From Akebia trifoliata (Eukaryota > Streptophyta > Magnoliopsida > Ranunculales > Lardizabalaceae): 64,000 nt of DNA. The translations under genes and the position numbers were made by a program. Each line of letters begins with the position of its first letter. Within the stretch, counting starts at the first letter, position 1. The notes beneath the pieces are model-generated. The model searched no databases. It was not told the origin of the DNA and worked only from the letters and a program-made list of their open reading frames with translations. Positions 11,228 to 23,248 of this stretch are shown piece by piece. The stretch covers positions 25,097,288-25,161,287 of the forward strand of contig CM030717.1 of assembly GCA_017979445.1 (NCBI GenBank), read 5' to 3'.

Positions 11228-11670
11228 TCCTATATAGCCAACGTGGCACTAGTGCACGATCTCTTCGGAAATGCGACGTCATTCATGAAAACCACAACTC
11301 CAGTAACGTACCTTAGGGTATATCAAACTGGGGCATCAATACCATCTAATCAGGTGATTCTGAGAGATGTATTGATGCACCCAAGCTGGAGTGACCTGAG
11401 CCTTTGACCTATTGTGAGCCACACAGTCACATGTCCCGATTACCAACGTAGTACTAGTACGTGGTCGGTCCCCTTATGGGATGCAAACCATTTATGAAAG
11501 CTACAACTCTTGACTTGTACCCTGTAGGTATAAAAGATAATCTAAGTATATCAATTGCACTTCTTGGTCAAAACCGGTGCCTAAGCAAGATCTTGCCCCG
11601 CTGTACCCTACTGTACGAGGGGGATAGACTACGTCTATTCTAGACGAGAGGTATTTAAGTGGGCCATTGC
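11228..11670 (+). repeat. Two diverged copies of a ~216-bp unit
   Basis: Similar blocks begin near 11238 and 11446. Both contain a GTG/GTA-CACTAGT-GCAC-like near-palindrome, then ATGAAA(A/G)C(C/T)ACAACTC about 50 bp later. The function is unknown. They lie in the non-coding interior of the nested element. Confidence 0.5.
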
Positions 11671-12159
11671 TCAGCATTGTGCGCCACCTCTCAACTGGAG
11701 ATCAAACTGGTTGTTTTTGGCTTCAGAGAAGTGAATTGAGGTTTTAGATTATCACCTATACGGTATATCAAACCAAGCCACCACGTATCGAAAGGTATAT
11801 AGGTGTGCTTGGGCAAGAGTGGCCAGATAAAAATGGATTGCACGTAGTAAGCTTAGAGTCTAGAAACCTTTCCAGTAGGTCACGACTCGAACTTATCGTG
11901 GGTGTTCCCGGGTTGTTTATTAAATGGAGCCTGTTGATTGATGAATGTATGTGAGTGATGTGAATGGTGTAGATCAAAGTGTATGATTGTCCTCAAGGAT
12001 CAAATGTTGTTTTTGAAAATTAAAATGGGTGCACTGACCTAATAAAGAATCCATTCTTTTACAATAATGACCCAGTCCATCTCGATCCAACGATCATTAT
12101 GGGCCGAGCCATTTGAATCAAAATGAAATTCAAACTTCTTCCTGATTCGGATTTTAAAC

Positions 12160-12345
12160 TTATTTTAAAAGAAGAAAAATGTTTTCCAAAAGAAAAATAT
12201 TTTTCAAAAGAGAAATATTTTTCAAAAGTGAAATATTTTCGGAAGAATAAGATTTTCCAAAAGGAAATGTTTTTCCAAAAATTTTTCTAAAAGAAAATAT
12301 TTTCTAAAAAAAGGAAAAGGAAAAAAACATATTTTTCAGAAAAAA
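12160..12345 (+). repeat. Low-complexity A/T-rich short repeats
   Basis: Degenerate units such as TTTTTCAAAAGAGAAATA and TTTTCCAAAAGAAAAATA repeat about every 18-20 bp. No coding potential is seen. Confidence 0.7.
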
Positions 12346-13249
12346 ATGATTTACAAAAAATCTATTTTTGCATGAAAAATTATTGAAATATGTTTGTGGA
12401 AGTTGTTATTCAATGAAAACATTATTTGTCAATATTTTTCAAGAGTACAATAAAATTAATTTTCTGAATAATCATTACATTAATGAATTGTTTAATGGAT
12501 TGGTGCACAAAATTCAATAAAATCTCAGGGTTCATTTAAAATGTTATCAAGGGGGTGACACTGAAATTGGTTAAATTCACCTTCAAAGAGGTTTAAGGAT
12601 TATCATTGTGTCTAAGCTCAATCGTCCATCGTCTAGCTAGGGTTGTAAATCCGGTCAGTTAAAGTAAACGTCAATATCAAATCAATAGTTAGAAATGACC
12701 TCAAAATTTCTCAACATCGTCCAGTTGTTCTTTGAAGATGATAGTGCTTCAATCCTACCGGTTATAAGCAATATCTCAGTCCTCAGTCCTAATCAAACTC
12801 GTGTGGGTACTTGTCTTGAGTTTTCATGAGTCATTTGGGTTAGCTCGAGTCCTTTTTTCCAGCAAGGTCATGTCTTCCTTAGATTGAGTCTACTCTTTCC
12901 TATTGAGTCAAGTTAGTTCATCGAGTCTATAGAGGTGTCTGTTGCCCCATCTGAAATTAATCGGATAAAGGAAATTTTTGAATACCTCGAGCGCATTAAC
13001 GAATTAACTAATAATTTGATAGATTTCGTTTCTGAACAAGAAGATAAGAGTCGGGCTCAACCTTTAATCGAGAAAGGAAAGGTCTTTGACCTTGAAACAA
13101 AAAATAATTCCTAAAGAGATTCAAATAGAAACCATCTTATCCCTAAAGGAACACAAGGAGATAATGAATTTACTCAGAAATTTCAAAAGACTTGTTCGTG
13201 TGATCATATGAGAGTATGTTAGGTACAAGCTTGGGTGTTGTTCAACACG

Positions 13250-14035
13250 GAATAGATACTCGTCTATATCGATGGAATCAAAGAAGATGTTATAAAATGT
13301 ATCAACACTACATCTTGAGTTTCAAATCACATATTATCAGTCGATATAAGGGTACCTTTTGAACTGATCTCTGATAATGGGTCGTACTTCAAAGCATAAA
13401 TCATTACTCTATGTTTAAAGTTGAAGATCCGGAAGCACAAATCATCCCCCTACCATCCTCAGATCAATGGAACGGTTGAAGCAGTTATTAAGAGTCTCAA
13501 GACTATCATCAGGAAAATATGTCAATCACATCGAGATTGGTCAGAAAAATTATCATTCACGCTATGGACATATCGAACTTCAACTCGATCCTTTACTGGA
13601 GCTACTTCCTACTCCTTAGTGTATGACATGGAAGTAGTCTTGCCAGTTGAAATGGAAATTTCGTCTCTCAAGGTCTTGTTGGAAAATCATTTGTTAGAAA
13701 CAGATTGGGTTCGACAACAGTATGAAGAATTAAACTTGATCGAAGAAAACGAGTTAAAGCCCTGTACCATGTGCCAGCTTATCTAAGAAGAGTCACCCGT
13801 GCATTTGACAAAAAGGTCAAAGCTCATCATTTACAAGTCAAGGATTTAATTATCAGACTTCAAAGAAAATTGAACACTCCTCCTCGACTATAAGAGAAAG
13901 TTTGAACCCAATTGGAGAAATTCATTCATTAAGGAAATACTGTCAGGAAAAGCTGTCAGACTTCAAGATCATGATGGAATCGAGTTACCAGAACCAACCA
14001 ACCTTGACCAAATCAAACGGTACTACATTTAAGGA
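13250..14035 (+). pseudogene. Tat-type gypsy integrase C-terminal half, broken
   Basis: The only protein remnant in the nested element. A frame shows the integrase core with PFELISDNGS (second catalytic Asp), then at 13421-13786 SSPYHPQINGTVEAVIKS (the Glu of the D,D-E triad), a WxYRTSxRxxTGATxYSLVY block and VLPVEMEISSL, all typical of Ty3/gypsy integrases of the Tat lineage. Beyond the stop near 13786 the remaining C-terminal integrase region can be followed in shifted frames to about 14030. Stops and frameshifts make it inactive. No gag, protease or reverse transcriptase is visible in this element. Confidence 0.8.
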
Positions 14036-14547
14036 GGTCATTTTTGGTCGAATCAATTTTCCTATTACCTAGTTCTTTATTCTCCTTTCTCAACCCCTTT
14101 GCAGCCTGTTCAAAAAGAGAAAAATTGTGCATTTTATTTCTTAGCCTGATTACCTAACCCAGGGGAGGGAAAAATTTGAACTACATTTTGGTCTGATCCC
14201 AAAAATTTGGGGTACGTAGGCAACCTGAGAAGTTACTTCAGGCCCGACCACATCAAAATAAAAAATATATATAGATTTCCCGACAAAGGAAAAATCTAAA
14301 AAGAAAAAAATTCAAAAGAAAAAGAAATATCATCTAAAATGGGGAAGAAAGTTCAAGAAAAAATTTTAAATGAAATGCCACACAAGGGGCATTTGGGTTT
14401 TTGAGCCTCAAAATTCCTTTCTTTTTATGCCTAGTCCCAAGCCTACCTATAAAAGTCCTCCTAAGTACTGTGTGAAAAAGTCAAAGAGGGTAGCGAAGCA
14501 TGATCAGACAATAATTCTAGAACTTCAGAAGAGAAGAAAAAGATAAA

Positions 14548-14735
14548 AAAAAATGAAGAAGCCTGCTAAGTTGAAAACCCGGAAAGGGCGACTTAGGCAA
14601 AAATTAAGGCAAGCTCGCAAGGTTGAAAATCTGAAAGGACAATTTTGACAATAATCAGAGCAAAGAAAAAAAGAAAGAGCTCGCTAGATTGAAAACCTGA
14701 AAAGGCGATCTAGGCAAAAGTTAGAGCAATAAAGA
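14548..14735 (+). repeat. Three diverged copies of a ~75-85-bp unit
   Basis: Three successive blocks contain G(C/A)T(A/C)(A/G)GTTGAAAA followed by (C/T)CTGAAA(G)GGCGA-like and AGGCAAAA(A/G)TTA strings. Such GTTGAAAACCC...GGCGA...GGCAAAA segments are common downstream of pol in plant gypsy elements. Confidence 0.5.
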
Positions 14736-15490
14736 AAAACAGAAGAAAATCCCAAGCTGAAAACGGCCCGAGCTGAAACATCAGAAGTTCGAATCATCAA
14801 GTTCAATACTCAGCTTAAACCAGGCATAGATTCAGAAGCCACAAGTATCTTGTCTATGATCGATCTGAAAATTCTTACTTCCCCAAGTGAACCAATGGAG
14901 AGAAGGGTGAATTCTATGATGAGTCTCAACAGGAAATATTTTGTTTTCTTGAGCCTGACTCAAAATCTTCAATAAAATTAATCAAAATTAAAAGTTGGAT
15001 CTTTATTGCGCTTGTGGTAATCAAATATTTCAAACCTTCATACAAGGGGCATTTTTCTTTTTCCTCTAAATATGTAATTCTCCCCCTTATACTAGGGGCA
15101 TTTTTTAATGATGTGTTCAATACCATGTTTATTGTCAAACTAGGGACATTTTGTTTTTGAGCAATGTTAATCCTAAAAGATAATGAGAACTCCAAACTTA
15201 ATGTTACCTTCTTGATAACAGTTCTTCAAAAAACTCTTGAGGTTCAAAAGAAATAAAAACTCAGGTTTTAAATCCATAAAACTTTTGGATAAATCATTGA
15301 GGTTCAAACAAAAGCACTTCGGATCTCACATTTGACTGTGTCCAGAGATCAACTAATATGGTATTCCCAGATCCAATCATTCCTGGATTCGATCATTTCT
15401 CTTCCAGATTTATTCAATTCACTCTGATCAGTCTTTTCCAAATTCATTCATTCTTTCCCAAAAGTCCTTCATTCCTTCGCCAATTTTGCT

Positions 15491-15952
15491 CAGTTGCCGC
15501 CAAGGGTTATCTTGGATTTTGCTTAGTTTCTGCCAAGGGTTATCTTGGATTTTGCTCAGTTGCCGCCAAGGGTTATCTTGGATTTTGCTCAGATGCCGCC
15601 AAGGGTTATCTTGGATTTTGCTCAGTTTCCGCCAAGGGTTATCTTGGATTTTGCTCAGTTGCCGCCAAGGGTTATCTTGGATTTTGCTCAGTTGCCGCCA
15701 AGGGTTAACTTGGATTTTGCTCAGTTGTCGCCAAGGGTTATCTTGGATTTTGCTCACTTGCCGCCAAGGGTTATCTTGGATTTTGCTCAGTTGCCGCCAA
15801 TGGTAATCTTGGATTTTGCTCAGTTTCCGCCAAGGGTTGTCTTGGATTTTGCTCAGTTGCCGCCAAGGGTTATCTTGGATTTTGCTCAGTTTCCGCCAAG
15901 GGTTATCTTGGATTTTGCTCAGTTACCGACGAGGGTTTACTCGGAATTATGA
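15491..15952 (+). repeat. 33-bp tandem array, 14 copies
   Basis: Unit CAGTTGCCGCCAAGGGTTAT plus CTTGGATTTTGCT. There are thirteen good copies from 15491 and a degenerate 14th starting at 15920. The period is exactly 33 bp (11 codons), so several frames on both strands stay open and give artificial 11-residue repeat ORFs. The array lies between the integrase remnant and the 3' LTR. Confidence 0.95.
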
Positions 15953-16302
15953 TCAATTTATACTCAATTATGCTCAGTCTATGCTCAGTTTATGTCTAAT
16001 TTATATTCACTTTGCGCTTAGATTTTACTCAAATTTACCTCAGATTTTTGAGTCCACACACTTGCACAGTTGTTACATCAGTCAAGGAGAATTTTTTTAA
16101 AATTCAAGGATCTGACGTTGCCAGTGAGAGCTCGCGCTCAAGGACCTGACAACCTTTTAGTTCGGGGAGAGTTTACGCTCAAGGATCCGAACGCCCAGAC
16201 GAATTTCTAAATCAGCCTACAAAATGAACTGTCACTAGCTTTGGCATTCGGATATCGCACTATCTACCGAAATAGATTTGCTATCTAGTTTGCTTCAACC
16301 CT

Positions 16303-16320
16303 CTGCAAAAGAGGGGGATC
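16303..16320 (+). other. Polypurine tract of the nested element
   Basis: GCAAAAGAGGGGGATC lies directly before the 3' LTR start TGTAGACACT, in the position of the plus-strand primer. Confidence 0.8.
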
Positions 16321-18029
16321 TGTAGACACTCCATTTTTGCACTCTCCTGATTAATCAACTCGTCAACCCGATCGCAAAGGTTCCCAATGATGGATGTTTA
16401 TTCCAATGCTTCATTTTGTTACCAGATATGTTTCAGAAATCCGGATGAGGTATCTCGAACTGACAAAACTTAGAAACCACGCTACGCTAGGTAAATACGA
16501 CCCCAGAAACATAGAAATCATCATCTTGCAAACCAAAAAGAAGTTTCACGATAAAAATCACTAAAAATGACCAAATTATCAAAATACCCCTAACATCAAA
16601 ACAATCCTAGAGCCTACATTACGCTTAGGAAAACCCATTCAAACACATAAAAGAACAAATCGAAACCAAATAAATCATTTCACCAATTTTCACAAAATTC
16701 AACAAAATTACGAAAATACCCCTCATAAAATTCACGATCATTTCACACAAAAAATTTCATAAATGATAAAAATCAACTTTTTCATTGAATTCCTTACGAG
16801 AAACTGATTCCAAAACATCCTGGAACATTGAAAAACGACTTAAAACGTAAAAAATCCTCTCCGAGGGCAAAATGATAATTTCACAATTTTAATAATTAAA
16901 ATTTTCGAAATAAATAAATAAATCATTAAATAATGTAAAGTGAAACATTAATAAAATTAATTATAAAAAATAAACCAAAAAATTGATCAATCAGGCTTTC
17001 AAGAAAAATTGTTGATGGTTCGCAAGATATTTCTTTAAGGACCCCTCCATTTGGGGGTCCAAAGAATCAAAAATATAATAGAGGGGGGTTCTCCAAAAAT
17101 TTAAAGTCAATCAAGTAAGACTAAAGTCAAGATATTAAAGTCAATCAAATAAGACTAAAGTCAAAATTAAAGTCAATTAAGTAAGACTAGAGTCAAGTAT
17201 TAAAGTTAATCTCATAAGACTAAAGTCAAAATCCTAATCTAAACTAATCGAGTCAATCTCATAAGACTAAGGTCAAAACCCTAAATCAAAACCCTAATCT
17301 AAACCAATCAAGTCAATCTCATAAGACTAAAGTCAAAACCCTAAAATCCTAAAGACTAAGTCAAAACCCTAATTGAAACCCTAAAAGAAACCCTAATCAA
17401 ACCCTAATGCTTCTAAAAACTTTATAAATAGGAGCCTCCACACCCTATTTTCGTGTCAAAGAAAAAATCCTAGAAAAAGTAGGTGAAGAAGCCTCCACAA
17501 CCTCCCCAAAACCCTAATTTTGGAGCCCCAACTCCTTCCCTAACACCCATACTCCAATTTTAGCCTAAAAAATACCCAAAAACCTCTAAAAAAACATCCC
17601 AAAAATCTACAACAAATTCGAAGCACCCAGATCCAAGAAGGAGATACCTTACCTCGGAGATCAAAAATCAGATCCGGAGATAGAACGAAGTGAGGAATAC
17701 GGTACAAGGAGCCGTTTTCACCAGATCTGAGGGAATATCACTTTTGCAGATCGAAGGTAAGATTTTTCATTATTTTTTAATCTAGGTTTGTCATTAGCGA
17801 TGTAGATTTATTTGGGATAAGTAGAGACCGGTAATGGCCGGGCGGGGTTGGTGCCTAACACCTTCCAACCCCGTAACATGATCCCCGGATTCAGATTTTC
17901 TATAGTAGATTAGTTCATTATCCGTTTTAGAGTCAGTTTGGTTCCTAGACCATAATAACTAGGTGGCGACTCCCAAACCTCAAGGGTCAAAAGCGGATTC
18001 GCGCACCCCGCGGATCGAGGGCGCTTTCA
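16321..18029 (+). repeat. 3' LTR of the nested element (1709 bp)
   Basis: Runs from TGTAGACACT to GCGCTTTCA and is followed by the CATAG target duplication. It is highly similar to the 5' LTR, with a TATAAATA box at 17423-17430. It has about one ~60-bp U3 repeat unit fewer than the 5' LTR. Confidence 0.95.
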
Positions 18030-18034
18030 CATAG

Positions 18035-19935
18035 TAAGGATACTCGTGGAAAATGTTGTCCCAACTACATCAATCGCGAAGAACCATGAAGACAACCTCG
18101 CAAAAGTAGTGTCCAAAAGTTGATTCGGTTCTAGAACTTCAAAATTATTTAAGATTGTCGGTTATGAAAAAGGTGAACCTGTGCGATTGGGTGAATTACT
18201 ACCCGAAGATCGTTGTTCATCAGTTAACAGTTAAACACGAAGTTCTCCCAATAAAACAGGTACAACGTCGTTTTCGGCCAGAGTTGATACCACAGATTGA
18301 GACAGAGGTCAACAAGTTGATAGAAATTAGCTTCATCCGAGAAGTAAAGTATCCAACCTGGATTTCCAACATAGTTCTGGTAAGAAAGAAGAATGGACAG
18401 ATTCGAATATGTGTCGATTTTCGTGACTTGAATAATGCAAGTCCAAAAGACGATTTTCCGCTCCCAATCATAGAACTTATGGTGGATGCGACCACGGAAC
18501 ATGAAGTTTTGTCTTTCATGGATGGATATTTTGGTTACAATTAAATTCAAATGTCGCCAAAAGACGAGGAGCTTATAGCCTTTTGTACCTCAAAATGTAT
18601 ATATTGTTACAAAATTATGCCTTTTAGACTTAAAAATGTTGGTGCCACTTACCAGCGAGCTATGCAAAAGATCTTTGATGACATGCTACATGACAAAGTC
18701 GAATGTTACGTTGATGACCAAGTAGTAAAGTCCAAGAAAATGGAAGATCACTTACAAAATCTACATGATACCTTCGACAGATTGCGATGGTATCAGCTCA
18801 AGATGAATCCATTAAAATGTTCTTTTGGATTTACCTCAGGCAAATTTTTGGGATTCGTGGTTCGGCATCACAATATTGAAATCGATTGAAATAAAATTAA
18901 AGCCATTCAAAAAATGCCGGCACCAAAGAATATTCATGAACTCAAAAGTTTACAAGGTCGACTTGCCTATATTCGTAGATTCATCTCAAACTTAGCTGGG
19001 CGTTGTCATCCCTTCAGTCGATTGATGAAGAAAAATACATCATTTGAATGGGATGTAGCTTGTGAGAATGCTCTGAAAAGTATCAAGGAGTATCTTCTCA
19101 AGCCTCATGTTCTTTCTGCACCAATTCCCGAGAAGCCACTGATTCTCTATATTAGTGCACAAGAAATATCACTAGGAGCATTGTTGGCTCAAGAAAATGC
19201 CGAAGGAAAAGAATGTGCACTTTACTACTTGAGTCGAACTCTTGTTGGAATAGAAGTAAACTATTCACCAATCGAGAAGACATGTTTAGCACTCATCCTT
19301 GCCACAAAGAAATTTCGGCATTATATGTTATTGTACATAGTTCGACTCACTATGCGAGTTGATCCACTCATGTACATCATGATAAGGCCAGTGTTGCCGA
19401 GAAAACTAGCTAAATGGACCCTTCTCTTATCAGAATTCGAGATTATTTACATCCCTCAAAAGGTTGTAAAAGGGCAAGCGTTAGCCGACTTTCTTGTTGA
19501 TCATCTTATTCCAAATGAATGGGAATTGTCTCACGATTTGCCTGACAAAGAAGTATTCTCTATTGATGTACTTCCAGCTTGGAGAATGTTTTTTGATGGC
19601 GCAGCTAGAAGAGATGGAGCGGGGGCAGGTATAATTTTTATCGCCTCACAAAATGAGGTATTGCCATTTTCATTTGCCTTGGCGAAATTATGTTCAAACA
19701 AATTTGCAGAATACTAATCTCTGAACATTGGTTTAAAACTTGAGCTAGAGATGAAGTTATACCAACTCTATGTGTATGGGGACTCACAGCTTGTCATAAA
19801 CCAACTCTCAATAGAGTATGACGTTCGAAAACATGAGTTGGTACCTTATCACCAATATGCTATACAACTTCTAAGTCAGTTTGAAGACGTCATCATCAAA
19901 CACATACCAAGAGCCGAAAACAAGTAGGCTGACTA
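18035..19935 (+). pseudogene. pol: Tat-type gypsy reverse transcriptase and two RNase H domains, broken and truncated
   Basis: Continuation of the host element after the nested insertion. Reverse transcriptase: 18155-18544 has RKKNGQIRICVDFRDLNNAS, and 18551-18889 has the catalytic YVDD in CYVDDQVVKS. The first RNase H region follows in 18914-19500 (with SRTLVGIEVNYSPIEKTCLA). A second, distinct RNase H begins near 19580 (MFFDGAARRDGAGAGIIF) and continues past a stop to about 19925 (YGDSQLVINQL). The double RNase H is diagnostic of the Tat lineage. In-frame stops at 18542, 18887 and 19715 inactivate it. After about 19935 the similarity ends, so the integrase and 3' LTR of this element are absent. 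Confidence 0.85.
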
Positions 19936-21510
19936 ATATATGTGATTGCAAATCAAGAAAATCTAACTTAAATAAATTTTGGATGATGAAATACATAATA
20001 AGAAATAGTCAAATTCCATAGAGTGAAGAAAGAGAAATTTTGTATCAATTGGGAAAGCCTCATCCATGAATAGTTTAGTCTGCTGCCTAATATATATTCT
20101 TGTTTAAATTTTAGACTTTATTTTTGTCAAGGGAAACCTCTTCCATAATAAATTCCAGTTATTCATTAGAAGTCTAAAACATATTTAACAGAGTCAACTG
20201 ACATCCAAATTAAAGCATATACAAACAATTGAAGATATACTTCATTTCCTCACTACATCTTTCCAATCTATGAAACATATTGTCTTATTCAAGGATGTTC
20301 TCATACATACGTATTTTATTTTCTGTATTAATTTCCTGACCTTAAACTAGCAGAGAATTTTGGAATTTTCATTTAAATGGAATGAGAACAAATACTTACA
20401 GCTTATATAGTGATTCTTCACCTATAAATATATGGTAAAAAAGTTCATCAAGTTGTTAACCGGAAGGATAGGCAATACCTCTAAAGGGACAAACCGCAAA
20501 TTAAAGAACTTTGATGAAACTTCTTCAGATGATTCTGTGTGTTGTTCCTTCCACTCTTCCCATACGTAACTGTCATCCCAATATAATGAGGCCACAAAGT
20601 CAACTACTATTATTATAATCTTTAAAAATATGAAAAGATAAGTTCTTAACAGAACTACAACACGTTTCTACGATATAAAAACTAAAAATTAACAAAAGTG
20701 AAGTTGAAATCGGATATTATAACAGTGGGAAAGGTAAAATTGCATTTACTTCTCATATAAAAATTACACAGTAACAATTCAAGCCTTATTAAGAATAAAC
20801 CTAAGCTGCTTTTATAAATACTATAAAACTAAAGTCATCTAAGAAGCACAATGGGATATATATACTTTTTGCCAACCAGCAATTTTTTACCTATCAGTAA
20901 TTTTTTATTTTTCCTTTATTTTCTTCACTTTCTGTGTTTGGTTTTGGGCTTCTTGCACTGGTATAGTTAAAAAAAAGTTTCACTAAACGATGAAAAGACA
21001 ACCCATCCACTCGCACCTAGTTGTTCCATAATGGTTAGCACATTAAAAACTAACTAATAATTTCTTTCTTTGCTTATTTCAAGGTGAACTTTTTAGGTAA
21101 GAAGAGATATTAATTCTTCAACGCAGTGGTCTCCTATCTATCGATTCAGCCATGATGATTTTGGAAACCTATCACAGATTGAATGTTGTGATATATATGT
21201 TTTCATTGCGCCAAAGGGACAATGCAAGATGTGTGTTTCCATTCCCTCCCTCCATCACTCTGTCTCTCTCTGAGTATTAGGAAAAGGGATTTTCTCCACG
21301 TGAGACCAAATAATGAGAGAGTAAAGAAAACATCATTGTGTGAACTTTACAGGAATCATTTGATAGTTTGGCTTTGTCAAGGAAGGTAAATTGAATTTGT
21401 ACAAGTATCATGTGCTTCTAATTCTGAAACAAGTATCATGTGAGACACTGATACGAAGTGTGGCATACATAAAACAACTTAAAACATAACATATCGAATA
21501 TACATACAGC
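19936..21510. other. Non-TE-looking AT-rich DNA, possibly a gene remnant
   Basis: No recognised domain. One stretch on the minus strand, about 20470-20560, reads as 30 codons without stop (YVWEEWKEQHTESSEEVSSK and on) between an AG and a GT. It could be an orphan exon but I cannot name it. A (CT)n-rich segment lies near 21240-21275. Confidence 0.3.
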
Positions 21511-23243
21511 TAAAAGCGCCCTCAATCCGCGGGGTGCGCGGATCCGCTTTTGACCCTTGAGGTTTGGGAGTCGCCACCTAGTTATTGTAGTCTAGGAACC
21601 AAACTAACTCTAAAATGGATAAACACTAATCTACCACAGAAAATCTGAATCCGGGGATCATGTTACGGGGTTGGAAGGTGTTAAGCACCAACCTCATCCG
21701 GCCATTGCCGGTCTCTACTTATCCCAAATAAATCTACATCGCTAATGACAAACCTAGATTAAAAAATAATAAAAAAGCTTACCTTCAATCTACAAAAGTG
21801 TTATTCCCTCAGATCTGGTGAAAACGGCTCCTTGTACCGTGTTCCTTACTTCGTTCTATCTCCGGATCTGATTTTTGATCTCCGAGGTAAAGTATTTCCT
21901 TCTTGGATCTGGGTGCTTCGAATTTGTTGTGGATTTTTGGGATGTTTTTGAGAGGTTTTTGGGTGTTTTTTAGGCTAAAATCGGAGTATGGGTGTTAGGA
22001 AAGGAGTTGGGGTCCCAAAATTAGGGTTTTGGAGAGGTTGTGGAGGCTTCTTCACCTACTTTTTTAGGGTTTTTTCTTTGATACGAAAATAGGTATGGAG
22101 GCTCATATTTATAAAGTTTTTAGAAGCATTAGGGTTTCTTTTAGAGTTTTAATTAGGGTTTTGACTTTGGTCTCATGAGATGGACTTCGTCTTTAGGGCT
22201 TTGACTTAGGATTTTGACTTTAGTCTTATGAGATTGACTTGATTAGTTTAGATTAGGGTTTTGATTTAGGGTTTTGACTTTATTCTTATGAGATTGACTT
22301 GATAAATTTATATTAGGGTTTTGATTTAGGGTTTTGACTTTAATCTTATGAGATTGACTTTAATACTTGACTTTAGTCTTACGTAATTGACTTTAATTTT
22401 GACTTTAGTCTTATTTGATTGACTTTAATATCTTGACTTTAGTCTTGCTTGATTGATTTTAAATTTTTGGAGAACCCCTCTCTATTATATATTTAATTCT
22501 TTGGACCCCCAAATGGAGGGGTCCTTAAAGAAATATCTTGCGAACCATCAACAATTTTTCTTGAAAGCCTGATTGATCAATTTTTTTGGTTTAAATTTTA
22601 TAATTAATTTTATTAATGTTTCACTTTACATTATTTAATGATTTGTTTATTAATTTCGAAATTTTTAATTATTAAAATTGTGAAATTACCGTTTTGCCCT
22701 TGGAGAGGATTTTTTACGTTTTAAGTCGTTTTTCAATGTTCCAGGATGTTTTGGAATCAGTTTCTCGTAAGGAATTCAATGAAAAAGTTAATTTTTATCA
22801 TTTATGAAATTTTTTGTGTGAAATGATCGTGAATTTTATGAGGGGTATTTTCGTAATTTTGTCGAATTTTGTGAAAATTGGTGAAATGATTTATTTGATT
22901 TCGATTTGTTGTTTTAAGTGTTTGAATGGGTTTTCCTAAGCGTAATGTAGGCTCTAGGGTTGTTTTGATGTTAGGGGTATTTTGGTAATTTGGTCATTTT
23001 TAGTGATTTTTATCGTGAAGCTTCTTTTTGGTTTGCAAGATGATGATTTCTATGTTTCTGGGATCGTATTTACCTAGCGTAGCGTGGTTTCTAAGTTTTG
23101 TCAGTTCGAGATACCTCATCCGGATTTCTGAAACACATCTGGTAACAAAATAAAGCAATGGAATACACATCCATCATTAGGAATCATTGCGATCGGGTTG
23201 ACGAGTTGATTAATCAGGCGAGTGCAAAAATGGGGTGTCTACA
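21511..23243 (-). mobile_element. Solo LTR of the nested element's family, inverted
   Basis: A 1733-bp reverse-complement match to the LTRs at 7622-9390 and 16321-18029. In plus-strand view it starts TAAAAGCGCC (the expected TG mutated to TA) and ends GGTGTCTACA. It is flanked by perfect 5-bp duplications ACAGC (21506-21510 and 23244-23248) and there is no internal region, as expected for a solo LTR formed by LTR-LTR recombination. TATA box at 22106-22113. Confidence 0.95.
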
Positions 23244-23248
23244 ACAGC

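Larger units (their letters stand above)
7622..18029 (+). mobile_element. Nested Tat-like non-autonomous LTR retrotransposon, complete with both LTRs
   Basis: This 10.4-kb element lies inside the host Tat element. It has two long LTRs (7622-9390 and 16321-18029), the 5-bp target duplication CATAG, a primer-binding site directly after the 5' LTR, and a purine tract directly before the 3' LTR. The interior is almost wholly non-coding. It holds six copies of a ~193-bp repeat, a diverged ~216-bp pair, an integrase remnant, and a 14-copy 33-bp array. The integrase type and the tandem arrays near the 3' end both fit the Tat lineage. It behaves like a large retrotransposon derivative (LARD-like), presumably mobilised by proteins supplied in trans (inference). 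Confidence 0.93.

Noticed and set aside
15491..15952. CRISPR-like array
   Set aside because: Direct repeats are contiguous with no unique spacers, and the DNA is plant nuclear; it is a minisatellite.
15358..16100. Overlapping ORFs of about 100-135 codons on both strands with 11-residue repeats
   Set aside because: They arise from the 33-bp tandem array (a multiple of three keeps frames open) inside a non-coding retrotransposon interior.
18220..18550. Minus-strand ORFs of 99 and 108 aa
   Set aside because: They are the reverse of the gypsy reverse transcriptase region on the plus strand; no independent similarity.
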